This document shows, piece after piece, positions 55,462 through 64,000 of a DNA stretch of 64,000 bases (position 1 is the stretch's first letter; each line of letters starts with the position of its first letter). The translations under genes and the position numbers were made by a program. This DNA is from Halicephalobus mephisto (taxonomy: Eukaryota; Nematoda; Chromadorea; Rhabditida; Panagrolaimidae). Below the pieces are notes generated by a model, which did no database searches, was not told the DNA's origin, and was given only the letters and a program-made list of their open reading frames with translations. The stretch spans positions 310,001 to 374,000 of the forward strand of contig SWDT01000567.1 of assembly GCA_009193035.1 (NCBI GenBank), written 5' to 3'.

Positions 55462-58400
55462 ATGCCGCTGGTCAAGAGGATCTCGTACTACAACTCCCCT
55501 GAGGCACTCACTGCCCTGAGCTTGTAAGTTTACCTACTTGTTATTGTTTGTGAAGATTGTTTTCAGGAGACTCTACAGTGTAGTGAAGGACCTGCCGACC
55601 TCGGAGAAGGAGGACCTCTTCTTGCAGCTCTACGACATTGTCTACGAGTACCATGAGGACCTCTCACTGGCGGATTCACTGAGGTTTGTGGTTGTTTTGA
55701 TATAGTAAAATATTCTTATTTTCAGTGCCGAGGTCTATAAAGAATTGATGTTGACATCAAAATCAAAATAAAAACCAAAATTGCAACCTGCGCGCAGCAT
55801 TTAGGCAGGGTAAACAGTATGTCTTAGCTAATTTAAATTTTTTTCAAAACTTTTTTATAAAGTTCTTGATCTATTTCTTGGTATTCTTGAAAAGTGATTC
55901 TGTTGGTGAAATCGATTCTTCATCTTCAATTTTTCCCTTCTTGGAGCTTATTCCCATGAATTGGACACATCACTATGATAAACAAGAATATTCATGTGGC
56001 TTTATTTGCTGTTGCGCAGGTGAGAATTTACTTTTGTTCCCATGTGCATAATTTTATTGTAGATTTATTGTAAAATTCTGGAATTCCTTGATGAAATCAT
56101 TGTGATTCTTGATGAATTGAATTTCCGAGTTGCTCGATTCTTCATTTGTAACCGTCAACTCAATGATTTCACTTTTGCAGAAGTTTTTGGAGTTTCAATG
56201 ATTGAAGCCGAGCTGATTTATCAGCGACTTGGAAGGTATTTGGTTAGAAGAACCAGAAGAAATATGGCAATAACGGGAAAAGAAGCCTTCTTAATGGTTA
56301 TGTTTTATCTTAGAACAGGGTGTTTACTAAAAGCAGCAGGACTTGCTGTTCGTGGAAATCGGCAAACTGTGGCTGTGAATATCCGTCGTTTTGTCAATCG
56401 AGTATTGGAGGAACTCAGTCATGAGATTTCTATGGACAAATCAGAGAAAGAAAAGGATTTCCAATTGCCTCAAATCCCACCTATCACAGACTGCAGAAGA
56501 CCCTTCAACAGTCAAGTGATCCAGTTGTTCAAGAATTTGCAACAAAGCAGGTTCATTCAAAATCGTAGAAGTATACATCGAAGTAATCAGAGATGAAGTT
56601 TCTCCAACATTGCTTTTTTGATCTGAATTTCAAGTTGTTCTGCTTTAGCTCTCGCTTCCTCAGCATGAAGTTTTGCTTCTTCAATTTTCAGCTTTGTCTC
56701 TTCTGTTTGTATTCTGATTTCCTGTATTCTATTGTCCATGTCTGTATCGTTTATTCCACTGTTTTTTTCAGTAAACTCATTAATCGCTCACAATAAGAAT
56801 CCATTCTGCTAACCATTTCTTCTATGGTATCAAGTATCATTTCTTTCTTCTGTCCTGATCTGGACTTTTTTCTTGGAAATGCCCATTCTTCTTCCAGTTC
56901 CAATTGACTACAATCACCGATATCATCCGCTCTTCTGGATTCCAAAGCATCAATCCCCTCGGGATTAAAGTCGTCTACTATTCTGGAATCCAAATCACAA
57001 TGTTGATCATATTCATCCGAGACAGTGGGTAAGGGAGAAAATCTTCTGATTGGGTAAGAAAACTCAGTATCGCAATTTCTTTCACTTTGAGAAGAACTAA
57101 TAGATAGACTTTGAATCCCAAGTTCTGGAACCCTCAATCCTTCGATCTTTCCACGACCAATTCTATCGAGTATAAGTTCTTTGGCCTGAAATTTAATAGT
57201 TTGTATTTTTTCATATTAATCCCTTACCTTACTGAAAGCAACAACACCATTTCCACTTTTCTTTGCTTCCAAGTATTTCCCTTTAGTCTGAGAAATGAAC
57301 CTTTGATACCATTGATAAAGGTCTTTATACAAATTATATCTCGGGAACATTTTTCTAATTCGATTTTCTAACTCTTGCCAGTGCTCTTTCCTTTTTTGAT
57401 TGGCATTAGAAACTCTGGATCCATTGAGCTGATGCAACTTATATTTATCAAAATACAAGCGACCAATTGCATAAGCCAAGTTTTCTTTTTCTTTAACTTG
57501 TAATCTTGGTCCTGTCATCTTTATAAAACACCGGATTTTGCACGGAAAGAAAGAAGAGGTTCCAAGAAGGGAAAAATTGAGAATCTAAAACAATTTGATG
57601 AATTCGAACTAAAGTGATATATGAAACAAACCTGTACAGAGAACAAGTAGCTGTGAATTGATCTTCTACTGCAAAAAATTGAAGATGAAGAATCGACTTC
57701 ACCAACAGAATCGCTTTTCAAGAATACCAAGAAATAGATCAACAAGTTTATGAGAAAGTTTTGAAAAAAATTTAAATTAGCTAAGACACGCTGTTTACCC
57801 TGCCTAAATGCTGCGCGCAGGTTGCAATTTTGGTTTTTATTTTGATTTTGATGTCAACATCAATTCTTTATAGACCTCGGCACAGGAAAATTAAGAGATT
57901 CATGGTCGATGAACTTGTTTCCGACCCTCCACCTCTTGTTCATCAGGTGCTTCAGGTTGATTCGTCAGCCGACAAACACCTTGGTGAAAAGTGCTGTGGA
58001 TGTTCAGTTGATGGCGTGAGGGCTGGTTCTAGTGGTGATGTTGAGCATGAAGCGACTCGGGAAGTTCCCGATTACGAGAGGTCCACTATTTCAGAGGTAC
58101 ATTCGGAAGAAACCCCTTTCACAGAAAGCGATTCCTGTGGGAAATTCGAGCCGTCTTCTGCTGGACTCACGACTAAGAATCAGTCTCTGCCAATCACTGA
58201 AGACCTTGGTGGGTTCGTCAGTTCTGCTACTTCATTATTTGAAGACAGATCAGAGAGGAAGTCATGGGAAAGGAGACTTGTCGCGCTCGCTCGAAGAGTC
58301 GCAGATGGGGTAAGTGCGTTTTTTTGTATATAGTTTTGTTAATATGTTGTATATAGTTTAAGTTATTGTATGTTTGTTTTTATAATTTTGTTTTTGTTCT

Positions 58401-58867
58401 TTATAAAGTTTTTGAGGAGTTCAGATAGATACCGTTAGGTCGAAATAGTTTGATTCATGGTTGTAGGCTGTTTCTTGTCTGAAACCTCAACTTGAGAATG
58501 TTTGACTTCCTCTATCTGCTTGAAGTAATGGCTTTGAATGATTACTGGTTTTTTTCTAAAGTTCAGCTTTCGCTTAAATGTTTCTCAATATGATCTAGTG
58601 TTGTTTTGAAATGAACTTTATCTTAATTCTTAAAAGGTGTTCGAAATACAAAAGTATTTTATAGACAGAACAAATGTAAAAGTTAAAATTTCATATATGA
58701 ACAGAGCTCATTTCTAGAGATTTTAAAGGAAAGAAGTTAGAGATTGAACTATAATTACTTCAAATCTTTTAGTTCTATCACGTTCACCAATTGTAAATTA
58801 TAGAATAAAGATTCAAAGACAGTAACGTTTAATATTTCAGGTCTTATGGTTGCAATACTCGGATTGA
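55462..58867 (+). CDS. Unrecognised protein; second intron contains a Harbinger-like transposon
   Basis: Exons 55462-55523, 55567-55683, 57886-58309 and 58841-58867 join in phase to 209 aa. The N-terminus MPLVKRISYYNSPEALTALS and LYSVVKDLPTSEKEDLFLQL, with a helix through DIVYEYHEDLSLADSL, uses mostly G/C-ended codons. The rest is acidic and Ser-rich, ending in a basic helix ERKSWERRLVALARRVADG. If the first acceptor (55725) is used instead, translation enters the transposon and stops after 15 codons. The last exon is only 9 codons; alternatively exon 3 reads into its intron to a stop at about 58332. No family recognised; cellular site unknown, no signal peptide. Confidence 0.7.
55975..56596 (+). 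CDS. Truncated Harbinger-type transposase (N-terminal part)
   Basis: Exons 55975-56019 and 56063-56596 join in phase to 192 aa. The segment from FGVSMIEAELIYQRLGRYL through GKEAFLMVMFYLRTGCLLKA, AGLAVRGNRQTV and VNIRRFVNRVLEEL matches the helix-turn-helix N-terminal region of Harbinger/IS5-type transposases. The DDE domain that should follow is absent; a short Gln/Arg-rich end leads to the stop. It overlaps the 3' end of the convergent Myb-like gene by a few bases. Confidence 0.75.
56751..57518 (-). CDS. Harbinger-associated Myb/SANT-like DNA-binding protein
   Basis: Exons 57518-57228 and 57185-56751 join in phase to 241 aa. The N-terminal ~95 residues (ENLAYAIGRLYFDKYKLHQL, KEHWQELENRIRKMFP, LYQWYQRFISQTKGKYLEAK) fit the three-helix Myb-like domain of the Harbinger accessory protein that carries the transposase to the nucleus and element ends. 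An acidic middle and basic patch FPRKKSRSGQKKE (likely nuclear signal) follow. After a run of seven A, the -1 frame stays open to 56587 and encodes a perfect-looking coiled coil (KLKIEEAKLHAEEARAKAEQ). So either a one-base deletion truncated the protein or the frame is shifted on translation. Confidence 0.7.
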
Positions 58868-59445
58868 TTGTTCAGATAGAAGAGAATGAAAGTGAATCAA
58901 GGTTTCAAAGAACTCTACTCTATTTTCGGAAACGGAACTTGGTTCAATGTCGCAAGTAATATTTCTTATATTTTACTGTCTAATAGGATATTTTTATTCT
59001 TCCAGAAACTGAGTTATTTATCAGAAATTCTTATAGAAAAGGGATGCTGACAGATCAAGAGTTGTCATATTATTGATGTAAAAAGTAAATTGAAAGACCA
59101 ATGATCGAAATATTTTTGAGAGTAAAATTACACTCATATCTATCAACGAGATCAACTTGTGTCTGATGCCCATTCAAAATCTAGTTAACCAAATATTAAC
59201 TATAAATATGGAATTCAATCTTCTGCAACTTCATGGAATTTAATCTCATGAATTTCAGTGTTCCTAGTAGGGATTTTTAACTTTTTTGAAACAGTTGGAC
59301 ATACTTGGGATCAACTAGTGGGGACGACAATCACTTGATATCAATAACAGGAAGAGTTCTATTTTCATCTACTCTCTGTTACTTGTCTTTTCTCTCACCT
59401 ACAACAAAAAAGAAAAAAGCGATCTAGTCAGAAAAATTCGTTATC
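58868..59445. other. Intergenic DNA, possible 3' UTR
   Basis: 58868-59090 may be transcribed 3' sequence or an alternative exon of the preceding gene (QIEENESESRFQRTLLYFRK in another frame). Nothing else recognised. Confidence 0.4.
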
Positions 59446-59564
59446 GCTAGGGGTCAAACCAGGGTGAAAGGACGCCATCCCGTCCGATCTGGCCAGTGAA
59501 ACGCCCTAGGGCTGGATTAGTACTTGGATCGGAGACGTCCTGGGAATCTCCAGTGCTCCTAGCT
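59446..59564 (+). rRNA. 5S ribosomal RNA gene, divergent copy
   Basis: The internal control region is intact and nematode-like: ACGCCATCCCGTCCGATCTG and TTAGTACTTGGATCGGAGAC, then CCTGGGAATC. Length ~119 nt is correct, and a T6 terminator follows at 59567-59572. The ends differ from the usual nematode 5S, but helix I still pairs (GCTAGGGG with the reversed CTCCTAGC side), so changes are compensated. It could be a working variant or a recent pseudogene. It stands alone here rather than in a tandem 5S/SL1 repeat. Confidence 0.82.
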
Positions 59565-59572
59565 TCTTTTTT

Positions 59573-61864
59573 CAACAAATTCAGTAAATTCAAATAATCA
59601 GAAAACAAATCAGAAAGGAATGATAATTACCTCTGAGGGAAAATAAAAGAATGCCAATTTCAGTTTTTGAATTTCCTTTTGCCCTTCAAAAAAGAAATTA
59701 AATATCAAAATTTTCACTTTCTAAATCTCAACCCGATATAGAATCTCTTTCTCTTGTCCGACTTATTTGGTTTGTGATCCAATAATTGATCTCAATAGTG
59801 ACAGTATTTAAAACTACTAGAATTAGTTTAAATTACACGTAAGTTTATGAGGAAATAAATTTCATATATGAAGAATCATTAAAAGCTTCTTCATAATCTC
59901 ATAACTATGAAATTAGAAAGTTTAATGATCTGTAAGAGTGAAAATAAAATTATACATAAAATTTCAGTTCCAATAAAATAGAACTTTGAATATCTGTTGA
60001 AGGACTATGTTATTAGAAAACTGTTAGGATTAGGAATAAGAAAAATACTACAAATATTTACCTAACCAAAAGTATAGATTAACAATATATGTGCACAGCA
60101 GACAGTCAAAAGTGTCACTCATGCCCTACATTATTCCAGGGTCCCTGATATTCAAGCTGTCTCTTCAGGTCCTCTCTTTCTATTGTAATTTCTGTTCCAA
60201 TATCTTTCTTCAGATGATGTAAAGTTTATTGTCGAAGATAAATTCAGCAATGAAATACAGATGTCACTGAGGAAGTGAAGCAGATTTAACTAAATTTGAA
60301 GTGATGAAATTTCAAATTTAGAAATGCTTGAAGTGTTAACTAAGAACTGTACATTCCTACTTTCGAAATTGAGAAAAATGAAGTTTCAATGTAATTGAAT
60401 AACTTCTATTAGAAGTAATTGATTCTGTGTTACTCCAATTTTTCTGAATTCAAGAATCAAAGAAATCTCTCGTGATCTCGAGAATTTACAAAATATTTTG
60501 AAGATGAAATTATTTCAATTGTTTTCTTCTTTTAAACATGTAATGGACTTTGCTCTCCAGGAGAAAATCACTGATAAAAGCTTGCATTTCATCCTTGATT
60601 AGTATCGATTCAGAGAAAATTGGAGAACTCACTTTCAGACAATGTTTAAAAAAAATTGAAGAGTGAAGAAATTTAAAGACATGAAATTTAAAAACGTGAT
60701 CTTTCTTCAATTTAGGAAATTACAGAAAGTTTACAGATTCCTACGTGTTATTTCAATAAACAGACAGAGGAAATTGGTTCAACGGGGCTTTCTAGAAATT
60801 GTTGAAAACTAACAGTTTGTGCAAAAAGTTCGATTTCTTATAGTGGATGTTTTGTAATAACATTTCACAAATGAATTTTTATTGTACATCTTGGTTAAAT
60901 GGGTGTGATAATTTGAATCAAATTCATGTAAGATATAAAAAACTGTGTTTAGTTTTAGATATTGTTATTTAGTATATTACTGAAACCTTTTAACAAGATT
61001 ACAATCCAGATCACAATATTCTATTAATAACAGGTTGTTTTTTGTAGATAATAAAAAATTGTGGAAGATGAGATATTCAGTTATTTAAGAACTTTACAAA
61101 TGAATTAGTTGATTAATTTCAACAAGATCATTGGATAGATTCTGACCGTAGAATCTGGTAGACTTCAGACATTATAAATAAATGATAGAAAATTCAATAC
61201 TAGTTTTGTAAGTTCCCTCAATTAGAGATGTCTGTACTTATTTCTGCACATATTGTACAAATTTACAGAATACGAAAACTTCTGTTCATTTATCTCAGAT
61301 TTTACTGTCATATTACTTTATGATATTGTTACAAACAAAACGTATTTGAATTGGCGCCAAATCTCATTCGATGTTATTTGTATTTTGTCAACGTAAAAAA
61401 CTATTTGCTTGTCGGTTAGTTTCTTCTTCAAGTTAATTTTAAATAATTACATAAAATAGAGGATATAAAGCAGTAGATTAGATTCATAATATGCAAATCC
61501 AGATTTGTCATTCTCTTGTGATTCCTTCTGTTTCTAATGTTCTTATTCTCATCTTTGTTAATAATTAAGATTCCTATTAAGATTATTTTCTGGCTTTCGT
61601 CTGCTACTACAGAACAGGAAAGTGAGTTTTAAGTCAGTTTACGCTTTTATTTTTCTATATTAGTTGATAATCAATTTTTGGACAGATTTTTCTATAATGG
61701 AAGGGAGTGCCTTAAATCATGATTATTGAAAGATGACTGAAATTCCTTTTATGTTGCCTTTTTGTGATAAGGTGTCAGTTAGTTCTGTAGAGTTGGGTGA
61801 ATTCAGTTATTATTTTCTATTGATTTGTTTTATAATTATAATATAGTAAAGTAATACCGTTGAA
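59573..61864. other. Long intergenic stretch, no gene seen
   Basis: Unlike the rest of the window it is not low-complexity, yet no exon could be supported. A palindrome TTGGCGCCAA sits at 61351-61360. The sequence just before 61865 may be the promoter of the tandem gene family. Confidence 0.5.
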
Positions 61865-62455
61865 ATGGAATTGCAGTATTGCTTTGGCCGTGAATGTAGA
61901 TTAGGATGGGGATACAATGAATCTTTGAATCGATTGACACCTGTTGAGGGAAAACCTCCTAATGTTACATTGCAAATCAGGAATGAATGGGTTTACTGGG
62001 CTTATAATTTGTCATTAACTGATATTCCATATTGTGCAAGTTTCTTATTCGTTGAATAAATTCATTGTGGATATTTTAGGGATGGATATGTTTCTTTCTA
62101 GAACCAAGCTGCAGAAAATTCCTCGATTTCGGAATTATCTTTGACGATAATAAATATTGGGAAGTCGATTGTTGGTTTCAAAGAGAAGAAAAAAGCTCTG
62201 AAAAGCTTCCAAAGTATCCACCTAACTGCAGTTATTTTGTCAGTAAGATTGATTATGGCGTGGATTTGCGGGTGCAGTTTCCAAAAACGGGATTTCCAGA
62301 AAATTTTAATGAGGTAAGATTTACCAACATAGATCTCATACATTAACAAAGAATTTATTCTGATTTGATTAAATTTCTGACAGATCTCGAAAGGATATTA
62401 CACAATGAATAGTTCTGAGAATAAGTTTTTGACAGGAAATTATGCAAATGTTTGA
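61865..62455 (+). CDS. Tandem gene family, copy 1 (lacks the N-terminal domain)
   Basis: Exons 61865-62035, 62080-62313 and 62384-62455 give 158 aa. It matches the C-terminal half of copy 2: CRLGWGYNESLNRLTPVEGK, KFLDFGIIFDDNKYWEVDCW, SSEKLPKYPPNCSYFVS and VQFPKTGFPE. The first intron (62036-62079) has a GC donor (TGT|GCAAGT) and contains an in-frame TAA, so it must be removed. The ~200-residue N-terminal region of copy 2 is missing; the first ATG is followed by TTGCAG, which could be a leftover acceptor. It may therefore be a 5'-truncated paralogue or pseudogene. Its stop overlaps the start of copy 2 by 14 nt. Confidence 0.6.
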
Positions 62456-63578
62456 ATTACTTTTGTCTACCTACTTTAACAGAAAGGTCTTTCAGATAAG
62501 AGATTCATTTAAAAAAAGAAGTTTCAATAAGGCCCAAAAGAAGACCAAATGCAGAGTTCTGGTCAACTATGATGAGATCAGAGAAATGACTCTGGAAGAA
62601 CTTGTGAAGTTCATGGATGAAGAGAAAAATCCTAAATACGATATTCCTGTCTCGTTTTGGTATGAAAAACTGAGTCAGAACATTCGAAGGATTGTCATCA
62701 ATAATCAAGAGGGGTTTGGAGCCTTTCTCTCATACCTCTACTGTGTTTACCGAAAAATTGAAATAAAGATGGAAAAGGCTGGGTATCAAAGTATTCTTCA
62801 AGATATAGAATCTAACAAAACATTTGTTGATATTGGTTTCAATCTTAAAAGAGCAAAAGAGGACTACAAGTTAATGAATAGAAACGATTTCTTGAAAATG
62901 TATCCAGTGCTGAAGAGACTCTTCTTCTGTTACACCGATTACATCAAATATTCAATGGACAATATGAGTGACATGCATGAAGGAAACCCTCTTCCAGGAA
63001 CAAAAGAGGAAATAAAACCTTGGCTCCAAAGATTGAACAAATGGTCACCGGAAATAATCTGTTGTTATGGCCGTGATTGCAAATTAGGATGGGGATTCAA
63101 TGAATCTTTGAATCGATTGACACCTGTTGAAGGAGAACCCCCTAATGTTACGTCGCAAGTCTGGAATGCATGGTTTTATAATACTCACAGTTTTTCATTC
63201 GCTAATACTCAACGTTGGGCAAGTTTCTTATTCATTGAAGAAATTCAATGTGAATATTTTAGATATATATAAGTTTCCCTTTGGAACAGAGCTACAGAAA
63301 ATTCCTTGATTTCCGGATTATTTTTGACAATAATGAATATTGGGAAGTTCATTGTTATTTTATAAGACAAACAAAAAGCTCTGAGAAACTTCCAAAGTAT
63401 CCACCTAACTGCAGTCATTTTGTCAGTTGGATCAGTTATGGAGTCGATTTCTGGGTGCAGTTTCCAAAAATGGGATTTCCAAAATACGATAAGGTAAGAT
63501 TTACCAACATAGATCCCACTTATTAGTAGAGAGTTTACTCTAATTTGATTAAATTTCTGACAGATCTCGAAAAGATAG
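62442..63578 (+). CDS. Tandem gene family, copy 2 (full length), unrecognised
   Basis: Exons 62442-63218, 63263-63493 and 63564-63578 join in phase to 340 aa. The first intron is GC-AG (TGG|GCAAGT ... TTTTAG) and is at the same place as in copy 1. Start MQMFELLLSTYFNRKVFQ is conserved in copy 3. The first ~200 residues are helical and basic (EIREMTLEELVKFMDEEK, RRIVINNQEGFGAFLSYLYC, YQSILQDIESNKTFVDIGFN). The C-terminal ~140 residues are Trp/Tyr/Phe-rich and beta-like (CYGRDCKLGWGFNESLNRLT, YPPNCSHFVSWISYGVDFWV). No signal peptide. Family and function are not recognised; probably nematode-specific. Confidence 0.75.
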
Positions 63579-63621
63579 TACACAATGAATAGTTCTGAGA
63601 ATATGTTTTTGATAGTAAATT

Positions 63622-64000
63622 ATGCAAATGTTTGAATTACTTTTATCTGCTTATTTTAATAGAAAGTTCTTTCAGGTAGAAGATTTATTTGAAAAAAGAA
63701 GTTTCAATGAAACCCAGAAGAGGACCAAATGCAGAGTTCTGGTCAACTATGATGAAATTAAAGAAATGACTCTGGAGAAACTTCTGAATTTCATGGATGA
63801 AATAAAGACAGAGAAATATTCTCAACACGATATTCCTCTTTGGTTTCGATGTGAAAAACTGAGTCAAAATATCCAAGAAACTGTTGTCAGTAATGAAGAT
63901 GAATTCGGAGTCTTCCTCAAATATCTCTACTTTGTTTACCGAAAAATTGAAATAAAGATGGAAAAGGCTGGGTATCAAAGTATTCTTCAAGATATAGAAT
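63622..64000 (+). CDS. Tandem gene family, copy 3, cut by the window end
   Basis: Opens MQMFELLLSAYFNRKFFQ and continues in frame to the end of the window (KCRVLVNYDEIKEMTLEKLL, YRKIEIKMEKAGYQSILQDI), closely parallel to copy 2. Only 43 nt separate it from the stop of copy 2, so the array may be transcribed together. The 3' part lies outside. Confidence 0.75.
   Translation, partial: MQMFELLLSAYFNRKFFQVEDLFEKRSFNETQKRTKCRVLVNYDEIKEMTLEKLLNFMDEIKTEKYSQHDIPLWFRCEKLSQNIQETVVSNEDEFGVFLKYLYFVYRKIEIKMEKAGYQSILQDIE

Larger units (their letters stand above)
55726..57882. mobile_element. PIF/Harbinger-like DNA transposon, 2157 bp, CAG target duplication
   Basis: Terminal inverted repeats of ~211 bp (55726-55936 and 57672-57882) start TGCCGAGGTCTATAAAG and are almost identical. 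The trinucleotide CAG lies directly before (55723-55725) and after (57883-57885). Inside are a transposase-like gene on the plus strand and a Myb/SANT-like gene on the minus strand, converging, which is the two-gene plan of Harbinger elements. The transposase lacks its catalytic core, so the copy is defective. The very similar arms imply recent insertion. Confidence 0.88.

Noticed and set aside
57493..57745. Minus-strand frames resembling 55866-56051 on the plus strand
   Set aside because: They are the two terminal inverted repeats of the Harbinger-like element read in the same sense, not genes.
61351..61360. E2F-like palindrome TTGGCGCCAA
   Set aside because: A single 10-bp match far from a supported promoter is not evidence of regulation.

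Overview
This is AT-rich nuclear DNA from a rhabditid nematode, most likely a Caenorhabditis or close relative. The evidence is 43-50 nt introns ending in TTTCAG, a class-d-like chemoreceptor, a Warthog (Wart plus Hog) hedgehog-related gene, nematode-only secreted proteins, SL1-like leader sequences, and many small inverted-repeat transposons. The species cannot be named from sequence alone. All gene models were spliced by hand: every intron was checked for donor, acceptor and reading phase, but nothing was searched against a database.

Layout. 1-1637 (-): 3'-open monocarboxylate-transporter-like gene. 1.64-5.2 kb: repeats, an 18-bp minisatellite and A/T low-complexity sequence. 5.2-8.8 kb (-): ZDHHC6-type palmitoyltransferase, divergent from a two-dsRBD protein (9.0-10.4 kb, +). 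11.1-13.5 kb (+): makorin (lep-2 type), with a MITE-like element in intron 1. It is convergent with an IMMP2-type mitochondrial inner-membrane peptidase (13.6-14.2 kb, -). 15.5 kb: tRNA-derived SINE-like insertion. 15.9-19.4 kb (-): chemoreceptor with repeat-filled introns. 19.4-24.4 kb: no gene, several tandem arrays. 24.4-28.4 kb (+): two small secreted proteins that look related. 28.4-29.9 kb (-): small unrecognised coding exons. 29.8-33.2 and 36.4-40.7 kb (+): two intact tandem glutaminase genes (glutaminase core plus C-terminal ankyrin repeats) with a gene-conversion tract. 41-47 kb: DNA-transposon graveyard with TACAGTA-ended elements. 49.2-50.8 kb (+): a RING finger fused to a Ras-like GTPase. 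51.3-52.3 kb: 1-kb inverted-repeat element. 53.0-54.3 kb (+): Warthog gene. 55.5-58.9 kb (+): unrecognised gene whose second intron contains a 2.16-kb Harbinger-like transposon inserted exactly at the 3' splice site. 59.4 kb: divergent 5S rRNA gene. 61.9-64.0 kb (+): tightly packed tandem family of unrecognised genes with a conserved GC-AG intron, running off the end.

The genes do not form a single pathway. This is ordinary nematode gene mixture (transport, lipidation, ubiquitin ligation, proteolysis, glutamine catabolism, chemosensation, cuticle/secreted signalling). The most striking observations are: (1) the Harbinger-like element whose 3-bp CAG target duplication recreates the splice acceptor, so the host exon junction survives; (2) a matching CTG-flanked MITE in the chemoreceptor gene; (3) gene conversion and a promoter-to-intron duplication in the glutaminase pair; (4) the GC-AG intron shared by tandem paralogues; (5) two SL1-like leaders and a diverged 5S gene; and (6) the RING-GTPase fusion with altered switch motifs.
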